Part shown: positions 47,658 through 58,857 of the stretch, piece after piece | Layout of the letters: every line of letters begins with the position of its first letter | How positions within the stretch are numbered: the stretch's first letter is position 1 | Assembly: GCA_022813625.1 (NCBI GenBank) | Contig: JAKLMB010000033.1 | Coordinates: 333,415-397,414 of the forward strand | Direction of reading: 5' to 3' | Source: Aaosphaeria pasadenensis | Taxonomy: Eukaryota; Ascomycota; Dothideomycetes; Pleosporales | Length of the DNA stretch: 64,000 nucleotides | Notes under the pieces: model-generated | What the model was told of the DNA's origin: nothing | Databases searched by the model: none | What the model saw: the letters and a program-made list of their open reading frames with translations, nothing else | Translations under genes and position numbers: made by a program

Positions 47658-50181
47658 ATGGCCTTTCGGCTTCGTCCTATAAGGAGCCCAGGGGGTAATT
47701 GCTATACTTTCGGGAATTTGTATGCGTTTGCTAACATGAACTCACGATTGAGCTTGTGCTGATTTCATTACAGGGCAGCCGTTTCTCCACATGATTTTGC
47801 GCAACCAAGCAATGGCTCTGATTTCTACATACGAGTAAACCACCATTATGTTCTGTCTGCGCGACCAACCGAAGACTGCCGTCGTGGCGAGATCGGCTTG
47901 AATGATGCACAAAGAACCTGGGCAGCTATCTCAATTGGACCCCATGACTTAGTCACGGTCGAGAAATATGAGGTTTGCGCGCAGAGTAGTCAATCGTACC
48001 TCGGGAATGTCGAAATTGAGGTTGGTTTTGCGAAGCGGAAGATATCCGAAGTACCGTACGATCAAGAAGAACTCGAAGAGATTTTCAAGAAGGTAAGTTA
48101 ACCTTGGGCATCGTTGATGAGATGGCAAGATTGACTATTGAAACTATAGAACTACGAAAACCAAATCCTCGCACCAGGACAACAGCTCCTCATGGATATC
48201 CGAAACACGATTCTCAGACTCTCAGTTCGAACAGTACAACTAGTCGACTTGTCAATGGGAAAAGCACAACCGACCTCCGATGATCGACTGACGGACCCAC
48301 ATGCCCGAGGCATACTCACGCATCATAGTGGAGTGTCATTCGTCAAGGATGCGAGAAGACCTATCAATCTGAAAGCACCGAATAGGTGTTCCGCTGGTGC
48401 TTCTATTATACAACCCAATTTCAAATTTGAAGATATGGGTATTGGCGGTTTGGACACCGAATTTAGTGCTATATTCAGGAGGGCCTTTGCTTCCCGAATA
48501 TTTCCGCCTAATCTAGTAGAGAAGCTCGGTATCCAACATGTGCGAGGAATCCTTCTTCATGGCCCGCCAGGAACTGGGAAAACTTTGATTGCCCGCCAGA
48601 TTGGCAAGATGTTGAACGCTCGGGAGCCTAAAGTCATCAATGGCCCTGAAGTACTAAACAAGTACGTCGGGCAATCTGAAGAGAATATTCGAAAACTCTT
48701 TGCCGACGCAGAAAAAGAGTACAAAGAGAAGGGTGATGATAGCGGCCTGCATGCCATCATATTTGATGAACTAGATGCGGTCTGTAAACAGAGAGGATCG
48801 AGTGGAAGTGGCGTCGGTGATAGCGTTGTGAACCAGCTCCTTACGAAATTGGATGGCGTGGATCAACTGAATAATGTTCTTCTGATCGGTATAACGAACA
48901 GAATGGATAGGATCGACGAAGCCCTGTTGCGGGCCGGACGCCTTGAAGTTCACATGCAGATTCCACTTCCAGATGAAGCAGGCCGTGCTCAAATTCTCAA
49001 GATTCATACCACGAAAATGCGCGCCAACAACGTCATTGCTAACGACGTTCAAGTCGATGAGCTGGCTACGAGGACTGAGAACTTTTCCGGCGCAGAGATC
49101 AATGGTCTTATCAAAGCCGCTTCATCCTTTGCTTTCAACCGCCATATCAAGGTTGGCACCATGGCTTCAATTAACCCCGATATAGAGCACATGCAAGTGA
49201 GTACACCGCTTGTCCATCTGTTCAACTGAATTGAGGGGGTATTACTAGTCATTGACATTTCATAGACCTGCTTTGAGGGGGCCGCTAAAATCAACTTCGC
49301 TAACTTGAGACAGGTCAATCGTAATGACTTCTTGGGTGCCCTCGAAGAGGTCAAGCCGTTATTTGGCGGAGCTGAAGAGGAACTTCAAGATCGTATACGT
49401 GGCGGCATCATTCATTTTTCCCCATTCATCAAGGAAACCCTCAAAGAAGCAAAGCTCTACACCGATCAAGTCCGCAAAGGTTCAACGACGGTATTTTCTG
49501 TTGTCTTACATGGGCCACCAGGCAGTGGCAAAACGGCGCTGGCGGCCAAAATAGCCATCGACTCTCAATTTCCATTCGTCAAACTTGTATCGCCCGAAGA
49601 TATGATCGGATTTAGTGACATACAAAAGGTGCAAAAGCTTGAGAAGGTTTTCCAAGATGCTTACAAAAGCCCTCTCGGCATAATTGTCATTGATAACATT
49701 GAACTGTTGATAAATTGGTCACCTGTGCTTTCAATCTTCAGTAATGCTGTACTAGTCGCGCTCAAGATACTGCTTGGGAAGCAACCCCCAGATGTAGGTT
49801 AGTAATACATCTTTTTGATCATTGAAACGTGGCTGATCACAACAGAATCGCCGCCTTTTGATACTTGCAACTACTTCCGAACGATCAGTGCTCAACAGAC
49901 TAGAGCTTTCACACCAGTTCGATGCAGAGATCAAGGTGAGACACGTTAACATAAAGACTGAGCTGCAGTGTGTTTTGCATGCGTCAGCGGGACTCTCAGA
50001 TGTCGATCAGCATAGTGCGACAGAGAATATTGAAAAGATGAGGGGGAGCACAAACTTAAGAGTTAGCATAATAAAGATCTTGACAGCCGTCCAGACAGCC
50101 AAAGAAGACAAAGATGTACCTGGCCGGTTTGCCAGAATCATCTCTCGAGCTATTGCAAACAATCGATGCTTGTACGATTAG
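47658..50181 (+). CDS. Divergent NSF/Sec18 paralogue (double AAA ATPase)
   Basis: 763-aa protein, exons 47658-47719, 47774-48092, 48150-49196, 49266-49793 and 49846-50181. The layout is that of NSF/Sec18, which disassembles SNARE complexes: an N domain, D1 (GPPGTGKT, then IIFDELDAVCKQRG and the LLRAGRLEVHMQI arginine region) and D2 (GPPGSGKTALAA, IIVIDNIELLINW). D1 is well kept. D2 is more altered: the segment normally reading like PIGPRFSN is here SPVLSIFSN, and the spliced KQPPDNRRLLILATTS replaces a Gly. The protein is shorter than usual Sec18 (family about 750-820 aa) but has no stops. It is therefore probably an extra, diverged copy and not the housekeeping gene. It lies beside a secondary-metabolism patch, so a resistance or specialised trafficking role is possible (inference). 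Confidence 0.88.
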
Positions 50182-50644
50182 AGACTAATGTCAAGTCAAA
50201 GTTGCATATGAGATTCATACTAACATGGAGAACTGGCCTCAGGGAAGAGGAAATAAATCATTGAGGATATATTATTACGTACATCAATAGATTGGGATAT
50301 TCTAAAATGCCCTGAGCTATATATATCTGCTACCTTCACACAGAATCCATACCTGTAATAGATCACGTCGATCTGAGTTGACAAGATTCTACTTCTCAAT
50401 AACCCTACGTATTTTCTATTTCAGAGGGGATATATGGTACAGTGTAATTTTTCAAGTTTGCAATTCTCATTTATCATCTAATGCACTAAACCACCATCTA
50501 TGACCTAACTGCCCACTGTATATGTTTTTGTGACCAATTCTCTTCAGTGCAATAATATCATCTGGACCCTTTGAACCTGTCACAGAATCGGAAGCCTCCG
50601 GGAATGGCATGTGCTTCCGTATATCGGGAGGACAAGCCAGACCT
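50182..50644. other. Convergent intergenic region
   Basis: About 460 bp, AT-rich, between convergent genes. No gene seen. Confidence 0.55.
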
Positions 50645-51883
50645 CTAAAAGTGATCTATGATACTGAAAGGCAGAATGCTCTCTCCTTGACTCCTTTTTG
50701 ATGCTGGGTATGTCCACACTGGCATCGACCATGTGAACCATAAGACGACCCAAGCGAACCCCATCACCTTTTGGTACCATCGCGGTTCAGCATTGCCGTT
50801 AAACCGTTTCCAGGCCCAAGAAAAGATATCCTCGATTAAGATTCCCAAGGCTTGTGTGGTGAAGAATTGAATTGTGCCTGATTCAGCTGGAGTAATGCCG
50901 GCTGCTAGTTCGCCGCAGGTATGCATCGCACCCGAAAGAGCGAAGGTAATGATAGTGAAAACATATCTAGCGAATATGGATCCTTTACGCAGTCTAAATA
51001 TTTTGAACGTGAAATATTTAGCTGGTGCCGTAATATTAGAAGTTAAGCCTTGGTGCCAGAAGATACTCCATGAGCGGCGGAGGGAATAGACCTCTCTGAC
51101 GTCTCCAAAAAGAGGTCGCCAGCGATCGGGCCGGCTCAACCCCAACCCGACCATTACGACAGCACCGGCGGAATACATTGCTTGGAAGAGCAGGTAGGTC
51201 ATGACAGTGGAAGCCAGTGTTGTGAGGAATCGTATTGAAATTTCCTCAACTGTGACCGACCCGAGACGAGAAAAAAAGTAGATTTTGTGGTCGGCAAATA
51301 ATTTCTCATTTTGAGAGTTGTCGGCACTTGGACGTACAATATCGAGTAGGATAGTGGAGGACAGACAGATAAGAATATTACGGATGAGAAATTCGTTCTT
51401 GGTTGGTATGTAATGAGGGTCATTTGTTGAAAATCGAGGGACATTCTTAACTTCCCAGGGGTTACCGCTTCCACGGCTATCGAAGATATGAGCTGTGCCC
51501 CAAGAAAGCCGTTTTGTGGCCGCTGGTAGCCATTTAGGGCGTCCCACTGGTTTTATTTTGTCGTTGACCTTTTTGTAATTTTGACTAGATTGAAGAGTTC
51601 CGCCTTCGGGTGTTCTAGTAGGTCCGCCCTGCTCATAACAAGTCTTGCGGAGGATTACAAGATTGAAATACTGTAATGCAAATGTGAAAATGCTTCCGCC
51701 TAAGAGATTTGCGTACATAGGATGTGAAAATGTTACAGTACTTTGAGAATATAGCATATACCAGACATTAAAGATTGGAATGAGAAAGCATGCCGGCCTG
51801 AATAGAGACTGAGGCGTGGTAAATGACAGAATAAACACATTGGTAGTGAAGGAGACGAGGAAGAGGAAAATAGGGTGAACCAT
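50645..51883 (-). CDS. Membrane-bound acyltransferase, wax-synthase/MBOAT-like
   Basis: Intronless 412-aa polytopic membrane protein with about eight hydrophobic helices (IFLFLVSFTTNVFILSF at the N-terminus, GFAWVVLWFTWSMPVW near the C-terminus). Midway, RWRPLFGDVREVYSLRRSWS followed by IFWHQGL is the signature of the fungal wax-synthase-like domain (PF13813 type). The likely catalytic His is in SGAMHTCGELAAG, after a hydrophobic stretch. Relatives in fungal clusters acetylate or acylate terpenoid and other small-molecule hydroxyls. It is the first of four minus-strand genes of tailoring type, which supports a biosynthetic role. Acyl donor and acceptor are unknown. Confidence 0.85.
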   Translation of the reverse strand: MVHPIFLFLVSFTTNVFILSFTTPQSLFRPACFLIPIFNVWYMLYSQSTVTFSHPMYANLLGGSIFTFALQYFNLVILRKTCYEQGGPTRTPEGGTLQSSQNYKKVNDKIKPVGRPKWLPAATKRLSWGTAHIFDSRGSGNPWEVKNVPRFSTNDPHYIPTKNEFLIRNILICLSSTILLDIVRPSADNSQNEKLFADHKIYFFSRLGSVTVEEISIRFLTTLASTVMTYLLFQAMYSAGAVVMVGLGLSRPDRWRPLFGDVREVYSLRRSWSIFWHQGLTSNITAPAKYFTFKIFRLRKGSIFARYVFTIITFALSGAMHTCGELAAGITPAESGTIQFFTTQALGILIEDIFSWAWKRFNGNAEPRWYQKVMGFAWVVLWFTWSMPVWTYPASKRSQGESILPFSIIDHF

Positions 51884-52217
51884 TGTCCAAAACTTTGCTA
51901 GGGCAGGAAGGAGGTTATTCAGGAGCAGGTGATGAAAAGGAATAACGGATAAGTAGAATTTGCCTCAAGAATAAAATGCTCCCGCCGGCCAGTGTGACAC
52001 AGTAGAGTCTTCGCAACATAAACGCCTTTGTTATGATTGCTGTTGTAACCTTGGCATGGTTACACTCTCTTTAATCTATTCGGCCTTGGCACGTTTGCCT
52101 TCTATTAATCCCTGAAACTGAATCGACATGATTGCATCATTTCTGGTTGCACGACATTTCTTGCTCAATCAAGGACAACCTGGTATCGACGCATTCTGCG
52201 TCCCCGAAAATTAGAGT
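51884..52217. other. Intergenic, no gene seen
   Basis: About 330 bp containing the promoter of the acyltransferase and the 3' flank of the FAD oxidase. Nothing else recognised. Confidence 0.55.
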
Positions 52218-53840
52218 TCAAGGCCATAGCTTGAAACCACCAGGGACCGCGACTTGGAAAACGCCTGCAGGGTCGTATTTTTTACTCACTGCCCTGAGTC
52301 TGTTCTTTTGCGATTTCCCGTATCCTTCGATCACCTCCTGGCCTAGATCTGCATAATTCAGGTAGATGAACCGGTTGTACACCCTTCTCTTCTTGGCTTC
52401 GGCTTCGACAGATTTGATGAAAGCGATCGCCGCCAGTCTTACCTTTTCGTCATCCGCAGCTTCTGTCCACGTTAAACTCAACATGGCTATGACAACGACT
52501 CTATTAGGATCAAGACCCAAAGAATTTCCACCCCGAGCTTCACCTTTTCGTAGAGTCTTTGGGACAAGGTGCTGATTTAGGATAGTGTTGACAAGTCCCG
52601 GGACCATTGCCAGTTCCGCAGAGAAAGTTTTCCAAGTCTGGACGACCCAGTGCAAAAAAGGCAAGTCATTGTCGAATGATGTAGTGATGAACATATTACT
52701 GCGCAACGGCTGTTAGATCGTCAAACGGTCAGACAAGATCAATCCCGTACTGACCGGAGACCCATCGCCGCAACAGAACCAGTAATGGTGGTTAGATTAT
52801 GCAATGGCGCAATCCTTGCTGTATTGCTGAGTTGTGGGCTGATTTCATAAAACTTCTTGAATATGGGCGGATACGGCGTGGGCTTGGTGTAAACGGGATT
52901 ATTGGTGATGAAGTAGAGCCCGCCTACAGTGCCGAAGACCTGGAAGAATGCTGAGTATTCGTCGAAGTCAGAATTACCGCCGTAATCCACGAATGCTTGC
53001 AGCTGCTCTGGCAGCGTGTTGAAGTCGTGTGTAATGTCACCACCCCAGAGATTGCCTTGTTGAAACGATGAAAGCTCAAACTTGGTGACGATGCCGAAGT
53101 TATTTGACCCGCCACGAAGAGCATTGCGCAAGTCCACATGTTCCCTCTCGTTAGCATTGATGATTCTTCCATCCGCAAGAACAACTTCGTAATTAAGTAT
53201 GTTGTCGCAAACGAGGCCGTATCGACCAGAAAAGAAAGATATTCCACCACCTGTTGCCAATCCAGCAACGCCGACTAGATTTGATCGACCACCAACCACG
53301 CTGATATGCATGGGGTCAAGCTTTGAATAAACCTCTCCCCACAGTAGACCAGGCTCAAGGGACACGGTGCCCCGAGATTTATTGACCTTGATACTCTTCA
53401 TTCGTCCCAAATCTAAGGTAACTCCAGATTCAACATTTGCACTACCAGCGTAGGGTGTGTGTCCGCCACCTCTGACAGCAAAGTTACACGAACCAGGCTT
53501 AGCGATGTGCGCGGTGGATAAAATCTTGACTGCCGTGGATACTTGCGCTGCATTGATTGGTCTTACAATGCATGATGGCGAAAGGTCACTCTCTTGACCA
53601 GAATAATAGCTGCCCAGCGAATCTGCGTACTGTTTCTGGCCCTCGAAAAACACAGAACCTACCAGGTTTTGTGCAAGAGTAAGACACTGCACCATCAGTC
53701 AGCTTTGGGGGCTATCATTACTCTGCATGTGAACTCACGCATGACTGAGCCCCGTATCCTGCTTGAATGACTGGAACATAGGATAGCAAGAAGGCAACCA
53801 ATGGTACCATCACATGGAAATATCCTCTATTCCTGGGCAT
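52218..53840 (-). CDS. Secreted FAD-linked oxidase, berberine-bridge type
   Basis: 504-aa flavoprotein, exons 53840-53739, 53686-52755 and 52698-52218. The signal peptide is in MPRNRGYFHVMVPLVAFLLS. The PCMH-type FAD domain shows IVRPINAAQVSTAVKIL, the RGGGHTPYAGSANV loop whose His is the usual covalent flavin link, and GGGISFFSGRYGLVCDNIL. A second, Cys-based link is absent: the site reads NLVGVAGLATGGG. The C-terminal BBE segment is YNRFIYLNYADLGQEVIEGY. Such enzymes carry out two-electron oxidations on alkaloids, terpenoids, polyketides or sugars with O2. Position among acyltransferase and P450 genes favours a biosynthetic role. Confidence 0.92.
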
Positions 53841-54403
53841 CTTGGAAGAATATTGAGCACTTCCACGGGGTATGTAGATTGGAAGAGGGAAGCTAGTATA
53901 CCTCGCAACATAGTTGAGGGGCTTCTTATCTATTTGTCGTTCATGCATAGATGGAGGGGGGCCTGGTCATGCATGTCAGCGTTTAATAGGGTTTTGTTTC
54001 GCGAGTGGTCGCTTTCAAATGCATACTTGGTCAATCATAAGCGAAGACGTGCATGTTGTACTCCGTAATACTTGTTGTTGGACGGCTGAGCCAATGAAAT
54101 TTACTAACCTTACAAGGGCTACCAGTTCATCGGTATTGTAACCTGTTGGATATAGCCATGGATGCGACGGGACGGGAAGTGGATATGACGGGAACTTTGA
54201 ACGAACTCATTCACGGGTTCCCTTGATTGCGGGATGGTATCCAAATGGATGTGAGTGACGATCACTTCAAAGACTAAAAGGTTGCTTTATGTGATTGGTA
54301 CATAGTCGTTTGTTTAATTCTCAACTACTTGATTGATGAAATCCATCACCCTTCTTGTGAAGCAGCGTTGGCTTATACAGGTTGACAAATATGTAAAGAA
54401 CAC
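53841..54403. other. Intergenic, no gene seen
   Basis: About 560 bp between the FAD oxidase start and the rhodopsin-like gene end. Short ORFs only. Confidence 0.55.
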
Positions 54404-55738
54404 TTATACAATACGGCCAGCTGATTTTTCCGAGTTATGGATACTAATCTGCTCCACTTCCGTGGTTCTTTGTATATCCCGCGAAGGTGCAAGACTGCCG
54501 TGGTCATTGAGCTCGACATAGGCATTGCTATGTAGCTGACTCACAGAATTATTGGTGGGCATGTTGATCGAGTACGGGTCCAGGCGCTTCTTTGGTCTAG
54601 ATGTCCGGTAACTGAATGGGGAGAAGGAAGAATTATTGGAAGAAGCGCGACTCCGACTAGACGACAAAAACGAGCGTATCGCGATGAAATATTCGGATTG
54701 GAAGAGATGTCGGCGGCCAAAGCTTGCGAGTGTCGGCATACAGGAACATATAACCGATATACCAGTCTCGACAACACTATAGGTTTCCTGTCAGCTGTTT
54801 TTCATCTTCTATGAGCTATTCACTGACCTTAGCAAAAGAATGAGAAATCCTGCCCAAGCAGGATCTTTCGCTTTGACGAGATCGACACGGAATTTCATAG
54901 CGATAATATCGGCTACGATCGCGATAGAGCCGGTGAGGAAGATTACCAAAACGCCGAGTCGCTTCTTCAGCGGCAGGTTAAGGTTCATAATGATAGGGAT
55001 AGGAAGGATGAGAATGTAGAGGTCAACTACGAGGTTGACAACCCCTTGTACCACACCGTAAACATAAGTTTCTTCACAGGCTGGATTTTGTTCCCCCCAG
55101 CCCTGGCCTTTCTTTCTTCCGCATTTGACAGCATCCAGTGGTGTCATGACTACGGTTGTAAGCGCGAAGAACATTACCGCGTAGATGCTCCACTTGACTT
55201 TGCGAATGTGTCCAAAAATCGTGAGATAGAGGGCGAGCATCGTGACCTTACCCATGAAGAGGGCAGGACCCGATAGAATCATTGAAGAGTAACCAATCTT
55301 TTGAGCTTTGTTAATGAGTGAAGGAGAATGTATGGAGTTTCCTGAATGGTACCTTTGCTAGTGTTGGATCTATCGCACTTGCAAGAGATATGTCCCACAT
55401 GTGCTTTGCTCTAGATCTTTGTCCAACGACCGTTACGGCAAGACCGAATGACAGCAAAGCTGCAATAACTGCGCACCCTGTAATTGTTGTGAGCGCGGAA
55501 ACTTTCTTATCCCAAGTTGGGGCGTACAATCATCGCAGGCTAGGCGAGACTTCGCCTTGAGTTTGGTAAAGAGCCGGATAGTTAACAGTATCAGTTGCAG
55601 AGCAACAATCGTTGCACATACTGCAATCGACATGTCTTCCAGTTCCCCCTTTCCATTGAGATTAGGCACATATCCAGGATACGGAGGTGGTGCAATGGGT
55701 ATGAGAGTCAGGTCTGCACCAGGAGGGATTTTGTCCAT
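54404..55738 (-). CDS. Rhodopsin-like (PTH11-type) integral membrane protein
   Basis: 389-aa protein, exons 55738-55528, 55468-55353, 55297-54828 and 54776-54404. Seven hydrophobic helices fit the fungal rhodopsin-like domain common in Pezizomycotina: SIAVCATIVALQLILLTIRL, then after splicing AALLSFGLAVTVV, ALFMGKVTMLALYLTIFG, AVMFFALTTVVMT, GVVNLVVDLYILILPIP, LGVLVIFLTGSIAIVADI and AGFLILLL. The motif LTIRLFTKLKAKSRLACDD after helix 1 and DLYILILPIPIIMNLNLPLK are diagnostic. The tail is long, Ser-rich and cytosolic. Members may act as receptors; many sit near biosynthetic clusters without known function. No CFEM domain is present. Confidence 0.88.
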
Positions 55739-56306
55739 GATTGATCGAGGTAGTGAGGGGAAAGATCAAATCGGATAACTATGGTAGTTACAGACCTAAA
55801 GTGCGTCAGAGCTCTTTAAGGCCTAGCACTATGAGTCGCATGTAATTCCTCCAGTGCTGAAGGCAAGGCTTAATTACAGGCGGTTCATGCCGTGTATTGG
55901 AAGGTGTTGGCACGCTCACTCGGAGTCCGACGAGTGAAGATATCTGAGTTGCATAGAGGGTTCTATGCACATGTAGGGGACCCGATTACATGGTAAGATC
56001 GAAAAGGGTAAGCCTTACGCTGCAGAAAGCCAGGGCTGACAGATGGAATTGCAGCGCCAATACTCGATATGCTACTTCTGACATGGGCTGCATGCGTACA
56101 GGGATTTTGTTATCCACGTGCATTGGTAAATTACAACATCTTCATTCTCTCTCTACGGCCTAAATTTCAAGCTAGAATGATGTTTGATGGAGGATTTTCA
56201 CGGTCTCATTAGATACCAGTAGATTATCATCATCTGGGAGATTTAATTGGGTGTACGCAGAATAGAAAACAGATCGTAATACCTAGATTGCACCCCTAAG
56301 ACTTCT
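55739..56306. other. Intergenic, no gene seen
   Basis: About 570 bp; promoter side of the rhodopsin-like gene. Nothing else recognised. Confidence 0.55.
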
Positions 56307-58082
56307 TCATTTGCGTGCCTTCAATCTCAAAAATACGTCATCGCAGCCAGAAATGATGCCAATAGCAGGCTTGTTTTCCTGGTATCTTGGAAAATTTTGG
56401 GGTTTCGCAAGGTCCACATCGTAACGTCGAAATACTATCGCAATAAAAGATAGTACCATCCACTTTGCCAGATGCCTACCAGGACAGAGCGTTTTCCCAC
56501 CCCCGAAAGGACGAAAACAATAGCTTCGCTGGAGTTTTGGAGATTTCAAGAAACGATCGGGTTTAAACAGATGGGCATCTTCGCCAAAGGCCGTCTCGTC
56601 GTGGTGCAACTGGCGTGCCGAGATCATCAAGGCACGACCCTTTCGCAGGAGATAGTTTCCTAACTCTTGGTCTTCGGTGATGTAACGAAGTGTAGTCGAT
56701 GACGCGGAGAGACGGAGGACTTCGAGCCAGAGACCATTCAATTGGGGACATGCGTTGGCGAGGTACTCAACGTCCAAACTCCCATCTTCTTGAAATGCTG
56801 GCTCTGTCTCCTCTCGCACGATTTTTGCCAGACTCGGATCAAAGGCAATGTGGGCCATCATCCAGTATCCGACTTTGGACACGTTGGTATTGATTCTACG
56901 ACTTAAGTGAGCGAAATTGTGATTGATTGAAAGGTTTAGTATCACTTACCCCCAATACAGAAACAGCATCTGTGCAGCGATGTCTTCATCATCAAGACCC
57001 ACACGTCGATACTCGCTTTCAAGAAATTGAGTAAACCAAGCAACGCTTGTTCTTTGGTGCTTTGGTAGTTTTAAATACTGATGCAATGTTGAACGAAGAC
57101 GGCTGGTTAGGCGATTCAATTCAGGACGAAGAAACCAAGGGTAGCGGTAAAAGATCTGCCAGCTTAGTTCATCCATTCGCATCAGTACTTGGGGAAGGGT
57201 TGGATCAATCTTCAGTAGTTCATCCCCAAAGTAAGCGTTTTGTCCTGCGTGGATGAAAACCTCTGCTGTCCAGTACTTCAAGGACACACATTTCTCCCCG
57301 TCGCAGTCGACGAAGAATGAGGGCGAGGTGTGATTTTTCAACCCCTCTAACAGAAGGTTCCTCTGGAAGAAACAAACAATATGTTGAATGAGTAGCTTCA
57401 GCTCGTTTCCGCTTGTCTGCTTGACTTGAAAGTGATGGGCTAGTTCACTGACGCTTTGCCGAGGAGATAAGCCAAGTTGGCTTTCATCTGGCACGTTGAG
57501 AACCTTTTGAATGGCTGTCTGGCTACTTCCAAACTCCGCCATTATTCCATGGAGAAAACCATCGAACGATAACTTTGGCCCAGCATTAAAAACAGCCGCC
57601 ACATCAACTGGGTGGAAGATTGCATAAAAGGTAGAGCCTCCCAAGTTTAGAGCAAAAGGGTGATTCCTACACCCAAAGTATTTTCTTGAGTCTCTTGTAA
57701 GCCTCTTCCAAAGATCGAAGCCCTTGTCCACTTACTTCCCTGTGGCAAGTACCTCCTCCGAATTCCTCAAGAATGCCAACGCATGCCCTATGTTCAATGA
57801 GATAATATTCGTGAGAATCAGTGCCGTCACTGACCAATCCCTTGAACGTTTTAGCATTTTAGCCATGACAGAAAGTAACATCTACATACCAGGAAAAGAA
57901 TACGGTAGCATCGGCGGCTCTTTGACTTTGTCCTCAATTCTCCTTGAAGATGACTTGGAACAGGACATCAGGAAATAGCCCGCGAAAATTACAATCAATG
58001 TAAGTCTGAAGACATTATACCACGAAAATATCTGATAACTTATGACTTCAGAATCAACAAGAGACATCGTTGACAAGTTCAT
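56307..58082 (-). CDS. Cytochrome P450, CYP7/CYP8-like fungal type
   Basis: 522-aa monooxygenase, exons 58082-57890, 57787-57736, 57684-56950 and 56895-56307. One N-terminal membrane anchor is visible (FRLTLIVIFAGYFLM), then a proline hinge, PPMLPYSFPG. The heme-binding loop FRPFGGGKTLCPGRHLA is complete, with the Cys thiolate. The helix I region, split by the third intron, reads FLYWGINTNVSKVGYWMM, the N-rich form usual in CYP7/8-like enzymes. EVLRLS supplies the ExxR motif. The second intron removes a TAA, so the spliced frame is open. It should hydroxylate or rearrange a lipophilic substrate in the ER membrane and lies in line with oxidase and acyltransferase genes. Confidence 0.93.
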
Positions 58083-58857
58083 GATTTTGAACCTGCTACA
58101 AGGAAGCGACTATGGAAAAAACCGATGCTGTCCATCTATGGCAATGAATCAACAGGATATAAAGTATCTTTCAGAGTCTCAAAAAAATATACGATATGCA
58201 TATGTACAGGCTGTGCAGAAACGCTCTAATAGTTGGGCGCATACTTATTACTCAGTACACGCCCTGTCAGTATCTTGGCTGCTTGAGGGTGTGAAACAAC
58301 ATGCCTGTCATGCTGCAACGGATCATCCAGGGCCGCCTATAGCAATCCCCGATTTTAAGTTTCCAGCCTGAGTAACCTTGCTGTCACCGATCATTAGTGT
58401 TGCTCTATTGTGGCGCACTTTGACAGAGGTCTGCATAAGCGCCCGTGCCTTACCTTCCCGAAACTGAAGATAAACGAGCATTCGGCTTTTACTCCCAAGA
58501 ATGGTAGTCTTTCCCAATAGGCAGATAGATCACCAGAAACATTGCGTGAAAGAGACAAAAGACGTCATAATTAATCTTTCCAGTAGATTACATGCATGAA
58601 GAGACAGCCTTTCGGATAAACTAAATGCGCCAGAAAGCAGCCTTTGAACTAGATTATGTGTATCAGAAAACAAAGGTGACCGGGAGGATGACACCATCAA
58701 CATAGCGTATGATTATCTGGGCATTGAGATACGTCGAAAAAGATCTGGACCAATGCTCAGTCTATACTTTAACATCTAGTATGCGACTTTGATCAACGTT
58801 CGCCATTTGTAGGCAGCGTTACTGCCATAACCAACTGTCTCGATCAGTATTGTCACC
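58083..58857. other. Divergent promoter region of two P450 genes
   Basis: About 775 bp between the two divergent P450 genes. No gene seen. It probably holds both promoters. Confidence 0.55.
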
